Shown: one piece after another, positions 17,937 through 26,738 of the stretch
Numbering within the stretch: position 1 is the first letter of the stretch
How the letters are laid out: the number at the start of each line of letters is the position of its first letter
DNA from: an uncultured Clostridia bacterium
GTDB taxonomy: Bacteria; Bacillota; Clostridia; Oscillospirales; Ruminococcaceae
NCBI GenBank assembly: GCA_947627455.1
Contig: CANQWC010000001.1
Span: 122,260-186,259 of the forward strand
Reading direction: 5' to 3'
DNA: 64,000 nt
The notes under the pieces: generated by a model
The model's input: only the letters and a program-made list of their open reading frames with translations
What the model was told of the DNA's origin: nothing
Databases searched by the model: none
Position numbers and translations under genes: made by a program

Positions 17937-18890
17937 ATGTATCCTGTACTTTTAAAAGCTCCGCTAAAAGACTACATCTGGGGCGGTCAGAGGCTGAAAA
18001 ACGAATACGGCTTTGAAACCGACCTCGAAAAGGTCTCCGAGGCATGGGTTCTTTCCTGCCACAAAGACGGCGAGTGCGTCATCGAAAACGGCGAGCTCAG
18101 CGGCAAGACCCTCACCGAGGCATTAAAAATCTGGGGCGATGCCGCCATCGGCGAGCGCGCCGCGAAATTCCCTTATTTCCCGCTCCTGATAAAGCTCATC
18201 GACGCCTGCGACAGGCTTTCGCTTCAGGTCCATCCCGACGACGAATACGCCATGCGTGTCGAGGGCGAGTTCGGCAAGACCGAAATGTGGTATGTCGTCG
18301 ACTGCGACGAGGGCGCAAGCCTCATCTACGGCCTCACGAAGAGAATAGACAAGGCCGAATTCGAGCGCAGAATCCGCGACAACACGATTGAAGAGGTCTG
18401 CAACTTTGTGCCCGTCAAAAAGGGCGATGTCTTCTTCATTCCTGCGGGAACTCTCCACGCCATCGGCAAGGGTATCCTCATCGCCGAGGTCCAGCAGAAT
18501 TCCAACACTACATACCGCGTCTCCGACTACGGCCGCCTCGGTGCCGACGGCAAGCCGCGAGCTCTTCATATCGATAAGGCTGTCGATGTCACCAAGACCG
18601 AGCCGCCCACGATGCCCTACGGCGCTGTCGGAAATATTCTCACCTACGGCGATTCCGAGGTCAGGCTTCTGGCCGAGTGCCCGCTTTTCACTGCCGAGGC
18701 TCTGAACCTCAGCGGCGAATTCACAATTCAAAGCGACGGCTTTGTCTCCGCGGTGGTTCTTTCGGGCGAGGCGGCGGCCTCATGGGTCGGCGGCAGCGTC
18801 GAAATGAAAAAGGGTTCAAGCCTCTTCATTCCCGCAGGCGTGAAGACCGTTTTAAGCGGCAGGGCGGAGGTTCTTTTGAGCCGAGTTTAA
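17937..18890 (+). CDS. manA: Mannose-6-phosphate isomerase, class I
   Basis: 317 residues, cupin fold. Zinc-ligand regions are visible at SLQVHPDDEYA near residue 97, FGKTEMWYV, and GTLHAIGKG near residue 175. It interconverts fructose 6-phosphate and mannose 6-phosphate. Length matches the short Firmicute type. AGGAGGATT lies before the ATG. It is the last gene of this plus-strand run before tRNA-His. Confidence 0.94.
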   Translation: MYPVLLKAPLKDYIWGGQRLKNEYGFETDLEKVSEAWVLSCHKDGECVIENGELSGKTLTEALKIWGDAAIGERAAKFPYFPLLIKLIDACDRLSLQVHPDDEYAMRVEGEFGKTEMWYVVDCDEGASLIYGLTKRIDKAEFERRIRDNTIEEVCNFVPVKKGDVFFIPAGTLHAIGKGILIAEVQQNSNTTYRVSDYGRLGADGKPRALHIDKAVDVTKTEPPTMPYGAVGNILTYGDSEVRLLAECPLFTAEALNLSGEFTIQSDGFVSAVVLSGEAAASWVGGSVEMKKGSSLFIPAGVKTVLSGRAEVLLSRV

Positions 18891-18908
18891 AAAAATTTCC
18901 GAAAGGGC

Positions 18909-18937
18909 TTGATTTTTTAATTCGGTTGTGTTATAAT
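18909..18937 (+). promoter_or_regulatory. Promoter of tRNA-His
   Basis: TTGATT, 17-bp gap, TATAAT, ending 32 bp before the tRNA. The -10 is a perfect match to the vegetative consensus. Confidence 0.75.
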
Positions 18938-18969
18938 CAACTTCGCTGTCCGAAAGGGCGGCGAGCTAT

Positions 18970-19047
18970 GGTGGATATAGCGTAGTTGGTTAACGCGTCA
19001 GATTGTGGTTCTGAAGACCGTCGGTTCGAGTCCGACTATCCACCCCA
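18970..19047 (+). tRNA. tRNA-His (anticodon GTG)
   Basis: Complete cloverleaf with acceptor stem GTGGATA/TATCCAC, anticodon loop TTGTGGT with GTG, and T loop GGTTCGAGTCC. The extra 5' G (position -1) faces C73, the identity feature of tRNA-His. The 3' CCA is encoded. A promoter precedes it and an intrinsic terminator follows within 5 bp, so it is a single-gene unit. Confidence 0.97.
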
Positions 19048-19051
19048 CAAG

Positions 19052-19081
19052 CGGCATTTTCTGCGGAAGATGCCGTTTTTA
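19052..19081 (+). terminator. Intrinsic terminator after tRNA-His
   Basis: A 10-bp stem CGGCATTTTC/GAAGATGCCG (one T-G pair) with a four-base loop, followed by five T, an A, and more T. Confidence 0.85.
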
Positions 19082-19105
19082 TTTTTAAAAATGTAACCCC
19101 GCCCC

Positions 19106-19133
19106 TTGAAAATTGCGTCATAATAAGTAGAAT
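19106..19133 (+). promoter_or_regulatory. Possible promoter of the sigma-factor module
   Basis: TTGAAA, 16-bp gap, TAGAAT, about 20 bp before the sigma-factor start. It resembles a vegetative promoter; a self-recognised ECF-type promoter cannot be excluded. Confidence 0.4.
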
Positions 19134-19153
19134 ATAAACAGGGGGTGAGCCGC

Positions 19154-19696
19154 TTGGAAGATCGCGAAATTATAAATCTTTATTTTTCCCGCGATGAGTC
19201 CGCGATTTCCGCGACAGATTCAAAATACGGCGCCCTCTGCCGAAAGATAATAAAGAATATCCTTTCCTCCGACCACGACGCCGAGGAATGCCTCAACGAC
19301 CTTTACCTCTCGATCTGGAATAAAATCCCGCCGACCGTCCCCGACAATCTGAGAAACTACCTCTGCAAGTCGGCGCGAAACGCCGCCCTCTCGATGCTCC
19401 GAAAAAACTCCGCCCTAAAGCGCGGCAGGGAATACGAAATATCCCTTGAAGAATTGGGCGAGCTTTTGCAAACCGATTTTCCGCCCGATTCCGCTCTCGA
19501 AGAGGAAATAAACGCCTTTTTGGGGCTTCTTGAGCCGCCGACGCGCCGGGTATTTGTCAGGCGCTACTGGTTCTTCGACTCAATAAAAGAGATCTCTGCC
19601 TCAAGCGGCTTCGGCGAGAGCAAGGTCAAGCAGATGCTTAAGCGCACTCGCGAAAAGCTCAGAAAATATCTCACCGAAAGGGGAGTGAAGCTATGA
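19154..19696 (+). CDS. ECF-like RNA polymerase sigma factor
   Basis: 180 residues from the TTG at 19154, chosen because GGGGGTG sits at a good distance and related proteins begin M-(D/E)-D-R-E-I; the GTG at 19145 is the alternative. Region 2 (about 25-75) has DHDAEECLNDLYLSIWNKIPP. Region 4 (about 115-175) has the helix-turn-helix SIKEISASSGFGESKVKQML. This group of clostridial sigma factors is usually followed by a membrane protein that may be its partner, as here (4-bp overlap). Confidence 0.88.
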   Translation: MEDREIINLYFSRDESAISATDSKYGALCRKIIKNILSSDHDAEECLNDLYLSIWNKIPPTVPDNLRNYLCKSARNAALSMLRKNSALKRGREYEISLEELGELLQTDFPPDSALEEEINAFLGLLEPPTRRVFVRRYWFFDSIKEISASSGFGESKVKQMLKRTREKLRKYLTERGVKL

Positions 19697-20226
19697 AAAT
19701 ATCAGATGCCCTCGGCAATATCGACGACATTTATTTAAGCGAAGCCCTCGGCCCCGCGCCAAGGCCGAAAAGCCATAGAAGCTTTAAAATCGCCGCTCTT
19801 GCCGCCTGCCTTGTCTTGGCGATAGGCTCGGCAATTTTCCTGCGGCTCTTCAACGCTCCCGAAAAATTCACCCCGATATCCTACGAAGAGGCCTGCGAAT
19901 ATAAGCCCTGCGCCGAAATTATTCCGATGCTGCTCTCCGACGGCTATACCCTCGACGGTGAAATCGGCATCAGCGGCAAAAATGTCATCAGCGCCGAATT
20001 TTCCGCCAACGACGGCTCGACGGGTCTGAGCGTCACCTTTGCCGACAGCAGCTACTTCGGCGACGTCATCAGAAACATAATAATCATCGAGGGCAACACC
20101 TGCCGTTACTATGCCGATTTCGGCGACAGCGTCGTGATGTATTCACTCGACACCGTTGATTTCACCGAGCTCGAAAAAATCTACCGCACCTTCGCCACAG
20201 CAAGGCCCGAGAAAGGAGCGCTTTAA
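19693..20226 (+). CDS. Membrane-anchored protein, possible anti-sigma partner
   Basis: 177 residues, not assigned to a named family. A short cytoplasmic N-terminus (about 33 residues) precedes one membrane helix (about 34-51) and an extracytoplasmic domain of about 125 residues. There is no zinc-type HxxxCxxC motif. The ATG overlaps the sigma-factor stop by 4 bp, and the topology is that of an anti-sigma or sensor protein; that role is inferred from context only. Confidence 0.6.
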   Translation: MKISDALGNIDDIYLSEALGPAPRPKSHRSFKIAALAACLVLAIGSAIFLRLFNAPEKFTPISYEEACEYKPCAEIIPMLLSDGYTLDGEIGISGKNVISAEFSANDGSTGLSVTFADSSYFGDVIRNIIIIEGNTCRYYADFGDSVVMYSLDTVDFTELEKIYRTFATARPEKGAL

Positions 20227-20817
20227 ATGGGAAACCCCGTTCTTGAAACCGTCCTGAAGCTATGCTTCGTCTTTCTGATAGTTCTTCTTGTTGTCATCGG
20301 CGGCGCGCTGATTATCAACAAGCTCATAAAAAAAGCCCGCCCCGAAAAAGAGCGCCCCGATCTGCCCATCTTCAAAAAGCTTTTCAAGATTTTGTCCGCC
20401 GTGATATTCATAGCTGTCCTTGCCTTCGCGATTAGGTATCTTTCGGGCATCGTCTACAGGGCCAACCACCCGATAATCTCGATAATCCGAATGGACATCT
20501 CAACCAGCGAGCGTTTTTCGGGCGAGCCCTATCACGACGAGCGAATCATGGCCGTCACCTCGACTTCATGGTTCACCCCGAAGAAGGTTCGCGATGAGCT
20601 CAACGAGTTCAGCAAGTGGTATCACGACGTAGACAACGAGCTTTACAACAACTACGTCGCGCCGTATGACATCAGGGTTTTCGGTGAGGTCAAAGACGGC
20701 AAAACCACGATCCGCTTTGAGGGCTATGTCACAACGCCCGACGGCGAAACGGTCGACTATAAAAACGAGCGAACATTCGACATCGAGTTTTCCGACAAAA
20801 GCGACCTTTTCAACTGA
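20227..20817 (+). CDS. Hypothetical protein with two membrane helices
   Basis: 196 residues; no family recognised. Two hydrophobic helices (about 8-32 and 55-75) flank a basic cytoplasmic loop rich in K/R/P, followed by a soluble domain with FDIEFSDKSDLFN at the end. It starts on the base after the previous stop, so it is the third gene of the sigma module. A bidirectional terminator lies just downstream. Confidence 0.6.
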   Translation: MGNPVLETVLKLCFVFLIVLLVVIGGALIINKLIKKARPEKERPDLPIFKKLFKILSAVIFIAVLAFAIRYLSGIVYRANHPIISIIRMDISTSERFSGEPYHDERIMAVTSTSWFTPKKVRDELNEFSKWYHDVDNELYNNYVAPYDIRVFGEVKDGKTTIRFEGYVTTPDGETVDYKNERTFDIEFSDKSDLFN

Positions 20818-20820
20818 ACA

Positions 20821-20850
20821 AAAAAGAGGGGAGCACCGCTCCCCTTAATT
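20821..20850. terminator. Bidirectional intrinsic terminator
   Basis: AGGGGAGC-ACC-GCTCCCCT stem (20827-20845), flanked by an A-run upstream and TTAATTTT downstream. It can stop the plus-strand sigma module and the convergent minus-strand dnaI transcript. Confidence 0.85.
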
Positions 20851-21846
20851 TTATACAAAAACGCCCTTTCGCCGCTTGATCTGCCGAATATCCTCGCCGA
20901 TGAACCTAAGCGTATAGAACATTCCCGTTATCCGCGATATAATCCTGTCGTCATATTTTTTTGATAGCTCTTCAAGCGAAAGGTTCGAGCTCACGATGGT
21001 CGGTTTACCCATATTCAGCCGCGAGTTGATGATGTTATATACCGCCGACTGGTTGAACGGCGTCTGAAATTCGCTGCCGAGGTCGTCAAGAATCGCAAGG
21101 TCCGCGCTGAGAAGAACCCCGAGGGTGTCGCCCTCAGAGCGCCCGAAGTGCTCGTTTTCAATCTCGCGAAGATAATTCTGAATCGAGTCAAAAGCAACGC
21201 TGAACCCCCGATTCAAAAGCTCTCTCGCGATGCAGCCCGACAGAAAAGTCTTTCCGAGGCCCGTCCCGCCGTAGAAGAACAGCCCGACAGAATTCTCCGA
21301 AAAGTTTTTCGCATAGCTTATGCAGAATCTGAGGTTCTCGGCCATTTTTTCTCTTGCATTGAATTTCGCGCCCTTATATTCAAAGCTCTCGGGGTAGTAA
21401 TCAAGGTCGAAATCCGCAAAGCCCGAAAGCTTTATCCTGCACATTTCGTTGAGTTTTTCCACCGCGAATTTATCAAGAAGCGCGGTCACGCATTCGCAGC
21501 GATTTCCGCCGCAAACGCCCGTATCCATGCACTTTTGGCAGCTGTATTTGACTTCAAGATAATCCTCGGGCAGCGAGTGCTTTTTCAAGAGTTTCTTAAG
21601 CTCGCCCTGCTGAGCGATATTTTTGTCCCTGATTTTCTCGATGGCCGCACGAACGTCGCCGCCCTTTGAAAGAATCACTTCCGCGAGCCTGTCCTTTGTC
21701 GAGAGTATCTCGGAATAAACCCCGTAGATATCGGGAAAGCTTATTCTGACCTCTTCAACTCTTGCCTCGTGAAGCGATATCGCGGCCTCGCGGCGCCTGT
21801 CGAGCTCATCATAAGCCGATTTAATTACTTCATTTGAATAGTTCAT
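20851..21846 (-). CDS. DnaI/DnaC-like helicase-loader ATPase
   Basis: 331 residues. A coiled N-terminus leads to a four-cysteine zinc site (CQKCMDTGVCGGNRCEC, about residues 104-120). An AAA+ domain follows, with Walker A GGTGLGKT near residue 194 and Walker B LAILDDLGSE. DnaI-type proteins load the replicative helicase. It overlaps the dnaD-like gene by 4 bp; the pair replaces the dnaB-dnaI pair of Bacillus. Confidence 0.92.
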   Translation of the reverse strand: MNYSNEVIKSAYDELDRRREAAISLHEARVEEVRISFPDIYGVYSEILSTKDRLAEVILSKGGDVRAAIEKIRDKNIAQQGELKKLLKKHSLPEDYLEVKYSCQKCMDTGVCGGNRCECVTALLDKFAVEKLNEMCRIKLSGFADFDLDYYPESFEYKGAKFNAREKMAENLRFCISYAKNFSENSVGLFFYGGTGLGKTFLSGCIARELLNRGFSVAFDSIQNYLREIENEHFGRSEGDTLGVLLSADLAILDDLGSEFQTPFNQSAVYNIINSRLNMGKPTIVSSNLSLEELSKKYDDRIISRITGMFYTLRFIGEDIRQIKRRKGVFV

Positions 21847-22766
21847 GTCGTCTCCTCAGTCCCGAGCGTAAATCTGTCGAATTCGTCAAGGTCAAAGCTT
21901 CTCTCGGTCTTTGCCGCTGTCGGTTTTCTCTCCGAAAGCGCCGCCTCAACGGTTCCGATGTTTTTCTCGTGCCATGATTTCAGAATTTTGTCGATATACG
22001 CGAATGAAATCTTGTTGGTCGCGTCGGTGCAGCGCTCCCTCGCGAGCGAGATCATATCCACCCCGAAGCCCATGTCTCTCCACTCGTTTATCAAATTCTT
22101 CTGCTTCTGCGAAAGCTTGACGTCGATGCCGAAATCCCGTTTTATCTGCGATTCAAAGCTATGCCGTTCCCTCATTCTCTCGAATTCCGCCTCGATATCT
22201 TTAAAACCGACAATGCCCTTTTCAAAAAGGCTCTTCGCGACGGTCTCATAATATCTTGCCGATGTCTTTTCAAGCTCGGCGCAGTAGCCGAGAATCAGCA
22301 CCACCGATTCCTCGTCGAAGCCGTAGTAGTCGGTGAGGTTTATAAGCGTCTCCCTGTCGGCGTGCTTAAGAATCCTCCCGAGGGTGGTCTCCGCTTCGTC
22401 AAAAAGTTCCCGAAGCTTCGGGCTGTTCTGAATCATCTCGGCCATATCCTTCGGTGTATATCGCGAGTGAACCACCTTTGTAACTGTCTCTTCAGATGCT
22501 TTTTCCGCGATTTCTTCCCGAGCGCCCGCTTCCGAGCCGCTAATGACCCCGAGCTCGCGCCAGAACATCACGGCTTCTTCAAGCTCTGATTTTTTAATTC
22601 CCGTCGCCGAAATTATTTTTTCCTCGTCGGGCGAATCCTCACAAGATGCCAAATACAGAAAAAGCTTCAGCGCGGGGCCGCTCGCGAGCTTAAGATAGCT
22701 GTCGACAAGGGCGCAGGGCACCTGAAAATATCTTTTCCAACTTCCCCCGTTAAGCTTAAGTGACAA
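21843..22766 (-). CDS. DnaD-domain replication protein
   Basis: 307 residues from a TTG at 22766, chosen because GGGAGG lies six bases upstream; the ORF track's start at 22808 adds 14 residues that lie over the promoter. An N-terminal winged-helix region (about 1-90) is followed by two DnaD-type helical domains, the first around YTPKDMAEMIQNSPKLRELFDE. DnaD/DnaB proteins bring the helicase loader to origins, in keeping with the coupled DnaI-like gene downstream. Confidence 0.88.
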   Translation of the reverse strand: MSLKLNGGSWKRYFQVPCALVDSYLKLASGPALKLFLYLASCEDSPDEEKIISATGIKKSELEEAVMFWRELGVISGSEAGAREEIAEKASEETVTKVVHSRYTPKDMAEMIQNSPKLRELFDEAETTLGRILKHADRETLINLTDYYGFDEESVVLILGYCAELEKTSARYYETVAKSLFEKGIVGFKDIEAEFERMRERHSFESQIKRDFGIDVKLSQKQKNLINEWRDMGFGVDMISLARERCTDATNKISFAYIDKILKSWHEKNIGTVEAALSERKPTAAKTERSFDLDEFDRFTLGTEETT

Positions 22767-22798
22767 GGTTTTCGCCTCCCGAAAAATACTCTGATATA

Positions 22799-22827
22799 AA
22801 TATAGCACACCTGCCCGATTTTTTCAA
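22799..22827 (-). promoter_or_regulatory. Promoter of the dnaD-dnaI pair
   Basis: On the minus strand: TTGAAA, 17-bp gap, TATATT, 33 bp before the TTG start at 22766. Confidence 0.65.
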
Positions 22828-22905
22828 GCCTGTCGAAAAATAAACGAAATATTTCTCCCGTCCGACCCTCGCGATGGGAATTCCGCAATATTTAGAAAAA
22901 ATCTA

Positions 22906-22934
22906 TTGTAATTTTCAACAAGTTGTGGTATAAT
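22906..22934 (+). promoter_or_regulatory. Promoter of the lipoprotein gene
   Basis: TTGTAA, 17-bp gap, TATAAT. It leaves an untranslated leader of about 70 bases before the ATG at 23011. The spacer contains CAACAAGTTG, a small palindrome that could bind a regulator. Confidence 0.7.
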
Positions 22935-23010
22935 ATTTCCATACAGTGGCTTTGCCGAGTTCGCGTGTAAGTCGACGGGCAGGTTCAGCTGAATAGAGGA
23001 GTGTTATACA

Positions 23011-23601
23011 ATGAAAAAATTTTTATCAATCGCTATCGCGGCAATCTGTCTTTTCACGATGGTAATATTTGTAAGCTGCGGTAAAGAAGCAGACAGTGAG
23101 GACGTCGCGGCCCTTTCAAACGAGATTTTTGAAGGTCTTGAAAGCGATTTCAACACCGCCGTGTCAATTCTCGCAAATCAGGCGTGCAAGCCCGTTGATT
23201 ATTCCGACGGTGTCGACAAAAACGGCAATCTTCTTGAGATCGACGGCGGCTGGTATATCCCGCTTGTGGAGGAATATGACACCGCCGATGAGATCAACGC
23301 TGTTTTAAAGAGGGTTTATACCGAGCAAAAATGCGGCGCTCTGTCTTCAAAGCTTTTCGGCGAGGGCGGCAGGCTCAAAGAAATCGACGGTGCGCTTTAT
23401 TGCGAAGCGGGCGACATAGTTTATACACCGTTCAACCTGCCTTTTGAAAGCGAAAGCAAGGTCAGCGACACCGAAATACTTGCAAAAACATCAGTGACCT
23501 ACGATTCGGGCGATGTTCCGTTTGAGATCACTTTCAAAAACGAGAACGGGGACTGGAGAATCGATAAACTTACCGAGGACGGCCGTGAGGTTGACTATTG
23601 A
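23011..23601 (+). CDS. Hypothetical lipoprotein
   Basis: 196 residues. A lysine-containing signal peptide (about 1-22) ends in a lipobox FVSC-G, so the mature protein should be lipid-anchored at Cys23 outside the membrane. The rest is soluble and acidic; the family was not recognised. TAGAGGAG precedes the ATG. It has its own promoter and is separated from ylbF by 88 bp, so it is probably expressed alone. Confidence 0.75.
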   Translation: MKKFLSIAIAAICLFTMVIFVSCGKEADSEDVAALSNEIFEGLESDFNTAVSILANQACKPVDYSDGVDKNGNLLEIDGGWYIPLVEEYDTADEINAVLKRVYTEQKCGALSSKLFGEGGRLKEIDGALYCEAGDIVYTPFNLPFESESKVSDTEILAKTSVTYDSGDVPFEITFKNENGDWRIDKLTEDGREVDY

Positions 23602-23689
23602 CATATACTTAACCCGCTCCCGATCAGCAAAATAACTGTTTAATAAAATACGCCGTATCATCGGCGAAATAAAGAAAGGAAATATTCAG

Positions 23690-24091
23690 ATGAACGTTAT
23701 CGAACTTACACGCGAACTCGGCAAGGCCATTCAGGCCGACCCCGCATATGCTGCCTATAACGCCGCGAGGCAGAAGAATGACGCCGACGAAGAGCTTCAG
23801 AAGCTTATCGGCGAATTCAACATGGGCAGAATGCAGCTCAACCGCGAGATGTCAAAGACCGACAAGGATCAGGACAAGATCGCCGAGATGAACCTTAAGA
23901 TCCGCGAGCTCTACGGCAAGATCATGGAGAACCCGAACATGGTCGCCTTCAACGAGGCGAAGTCCGACTTCGACGACTTAATGATCCGCGTCAACGGAAT
24001 TTTGCAGCTTTGCGCCAACGGTCAGGATCCCGAGACCTGCGAGCCGTCAAACTGCACGGGAAGCTGCTCAACCTGCGGCGGCTGCCACTGA
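23690..24091 (+). CDS. ylbF: YlbF family regulator with cysteine-rich tail
   Basis: 133 residues. Helical YlbF/YmcA (Com_YlbF) domain, about residues 1-105, then a tail with eight cysteines ending CSTCGGCH. In Bacillus, YlbF works with YmcA and YaaT to steer RNase Y and developmental switching, and the complex carries iron-sulfur clusters. AAGGAAAT precedes the ATG. The gene lies 21 bp before mutS and may be co-transcribed. Confidence 0.85.
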   Translation: MNVIELTRELGKAIQADPAYAAYNAARQKNDADEELQKLIGEFNMGRMQLNREMSKTDKDQDKIAEMNLKIRELYGKIMENPNMVAFNEAKSDFDDLMIRVNGILQLCANGQDPETCEPSNCTGSCSTCGGCH

Positions 24092-24112
24092 ATCACAAAC
24101 ATCAAGGGGTGA

Positions 24113-26728
24113 ATGAACTTGGCACTTCTGCTCAAGGACATTGATATGTCAAGGCTGTCTCAGGGAATGAGGCAGTATGTTGAATTCAAGCGCGCTCACA
24201 TGGATAAGATAGTCTTTTTCCGTCTCGGCGATTTTTACGAGATGTTTTTTGACGATGCCATCATCGCCTCAAATGTCTTAGAGCTCGTCCTGACAGGCAA
24301 GGACTGCGGCCTTTCCGAGCGTGCGCCGATGTGCGGCGTGCCTTTTCATGCCTGCGATATCTACATCAAAAAGCTGATAGAGAACGGCTATAACGTCGTA
24401 ATATGCGAACAGATGGAGGACCCTGCCCAAGCCAAGAGCATCGTCAAGCGCGATGTCGTCAAGATAGTCACCCCGGGCACCCTCACCGACAGCACCATGC
24501 TCGACGAGGGCACAAACAACTGGCTCTGCTCGGTATACCTTGACGGCGGCGCCTATATCTGTATGGCAGACATGTCGACGGGCGAGGCCCACCTTTTCCG
24601 CATCGGCCAAAAAGACACCGAGCAGGAGATAATCAACTGCCTCTCCCGATTCAGCCCGACCGAGATACTCTGCCAGCCGCGGTTTTCCCTGCTTGAAAAC
24701 GTTCTGAGGTTTATCGAGGTAAAGATGAAGACCAGCGTCAGCCGCCTCGAAGACAAGGACTTCGACCCGCTCTACCGTCGGGAGGATATTTTGAAGCAGT
24801 TTTCCGCCGATGATTACGAGAGCATCGGCATTTCCGAGGACGACCCCGCCCTATGCGCGGTTTCGGCGCTCTGCGGCTATATCTGCGACACCCAGCGTGT
24901 CGGCGTCGGAAGGTTTTCTTCCATCGAGTTTCACGACGGCGAGCAGGTCATGGACCTCGGCTATACCGCCCGCACGAACCTTGAAATCACCAAAACGATG
25001 CGCACGGGCGAGAAGCGCGGCTCGCTTCTCTGGGTTATTGACAAGACAAAAACCGCGATGGGTCGAAGAATGCTCCGCTCCTTTGTCGAGCAGCCGCTTT
25101 TGAGCCCCTACCGAATCATTCAGCGCCTCGACGCCGTTGAAGAGCTCACCGAATCGGGCGACGAGCTCGGCTTTTTAAGCGATTCTCTCGGCGGCGTATA
25201 CGACATCGAGCGCCTCATGACCCGCGTCATGTATAAAACCGCCTCGCCGAACGATTTAAAATCCCTCTGCGCAACGGCTTCAAGACTTCCCGAGATAAAA
25301 TCTCACCTCTCAACATTTAAATCTCAGCTTCTTGCCGAGTTAAATTACGAAATCTCTCCTCTTGAGGAGATAGCCGACCTCATCGGCAGGGCGATAGCCG
25401 ACGACCCGCCCGTGTCATATAAAGACGGCGGCGTTATCCGCGACGGCTTCAACGACGAGCTGGACAAGCTTCGGGACATTAAAAATAACGGCGAGGGCAT
25501 AATTCAGGAGATAGTTGAGCGCGAGCGTGAAAGAACGGGCATACGCAATCTCAAGGTCGGCTATAACCGCGTCTTCGGCTATTATATCGAGGTCACGCGC
25601 TCCTTCTACGACCTCGTCCCGAAGGACTATATCAGAAAGCAGACGCTTGCCAACGCCGAGCGCTTTGTCACCGAGGAGTTAAAGAACACCGAGGAGATGA
25701 TACTCGGCGCGTCCGAAAAAATCGCCTCGCTCGAGGCCGATATCTTCGCCGAAGTGCGCGATTTCTGCGCCGAGCGCCTCGACGAGGTACAGCGCACCGC
25801 CGCCGCCCTCGCGACGGTCGACGTTCTGGTCTCGTTCGCGACCGTCGCGCTTGAAAACAACTACACCAAGCCCGAAATCGCAATCGACGGCATTATAAAC
25901 ATCAAAAACGGCCGCCACCCCGTTGTCGAGCTCACCCTCAAAGACGAGATATTCGTCCCGAACGACACTTATCTCGACCTGAGCTCCAACCGAATGGCGA
26001 TAATTACAGGCCCGAACATGTCGGGCAAGTCTACATACATGCGTCAGGTCGCGCTCATCGTCCTGATGGCTCAGATCGGCTGCTTCGTTCCCGCCGACTA
26101 CGCAAAAATCTCGGTGGTCGACAAAATCTTCACAAGGGTCGGCGCTTCCGACGACCTCACCGCGGGCCAATCTACCTTTATGGTCGAGATGAGCGAAGTC
26201 GCCGAAATCGTCAAAAACGCCACCAAAAACAGCCTTGTAATCCTTGACGAGGTCGGCAGGGGAACCTCTACCTACGACGGCATAAGCATCGCCCGAAGCG
26301 TCGCCGAGTACATCGCCGACCCGAAGCTTATCGGCTGTAAAACCCTCTTTGCGACGCATTATCACGAGCTCATTTCCCTTGAGGGCGAGGTTGACGGCGT
26401 CCTCAATTACAGCGTCGCGGTCAAAAGAAGCGGCGACGGCGTAAGATTCCTGCGAAAGATAGTGCGGGGCGGCGTCGATGAAAGCTACGGAATCGAAGTC
26501 GCAAAGCTTGCGGGCCTGCCGAATAAGCTGATAAACAGGGCAAAGGCAATTCTCAAAACGCTTGAGACAAAGCCCGCCGCGGTTTCTGCCGATGATTCCT
26601 CCGACCAGATCTCCTTTGACAGAATCAGCGAAAGCGACGCCCTCAACCGCCTGAAAAAGACAAATATCGACGAGCTCAGCGACACTGAGCTTCGCGAGCT
26701 CATCTCAGATATAATCAAAAACGTTTAA
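24113..26728 (+). CDS. mutS: DNA mismatch repair protein MutS
   Basis: 871 residues. The mismatch-binding domain has FFRLGDFYEMFFDDA (F-x-E motif) near residue 40. The C-terminal ATPase has GPNMSGKSTYMRQ near residue 632 and DEVGRGTSTYDG. MutS recognises mispairs and recruits MutL, encoded next. The ATG at 24113 sits only 3 bp after AAGGGG; the TTG at 24119 is better spaced and is a real alternative start. Confidence 0.97.
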   Translation: MNLALLLKDIDMSRLSQGMRQYVEFKRAHMDKIVFFRLGDFYEMFFDDAIIASNVLELVLTGKDCGLSERAPMCGVPFHACDIYIKKLIENGYNVVICEQMEDPAQAKSIVKRDVVKIVTPGTLTDSTMLDEGTNNWLCSVYLDGGAYICMADMSTGEAHLFRIGQKDTEQEIINCLSRFSPTEILCQPRFSLLENVLRFIEVKMKTSVSRLEDKDFDPLYRREDILKQFSADDYESIGISEDDPALCAVSALCGYICDTQRVGVGRFSSIEFHDGEQVMDLGYTARTNLEITKTMRTGEKRGSLLWVIDKTKTAMGRRMLRSFVEQPLLSPYRIIQRLDAVEELTESGDELGFLSDSLGGVYDIERLMTRVMYKTASPNDLKSLCATASRLPEIKSHLSTFKSQLLAELNYEISPLEEIADLIGRAIADDPPVSYKDGGVIRDGFNDELDKLRDIKNNGEGIIQEIVERERERTGIRNLKVGYNRVFGYYIEVTRSFYDLVPKDYIRKQTLANAERFVTEELKNTEEMILGASEKIASLEADIFAEVRDFCAERLDEVQRTAAALATVDVLVSFATVALENNYTKPEIAIDGIINIKNGRHPVVELTLKDEIFVPNDTYLDLSSNRMAIITGPNMSGKSTYMRQVALIVLMAQIGCFVPADYAKISVVDKIFTRVGASDDLTAGQSTFMVEMSEVAEIVKNATKNSLVILDEVGRGTSTYDGISIARSVAEYIADPKLIGCKTLFATHYHELISLEGEVDGVLNYSVAVKRSGDGVRFLRKIVRGGVDESYGIEVAKLAGLPNKLINRAKAILKTLETKPAAVSADDSSDQISFDRISESDALNRLKKTNIDELSDTELRELISDIIKNV

Positions 26729-26738
26729 GGAGTTTACT

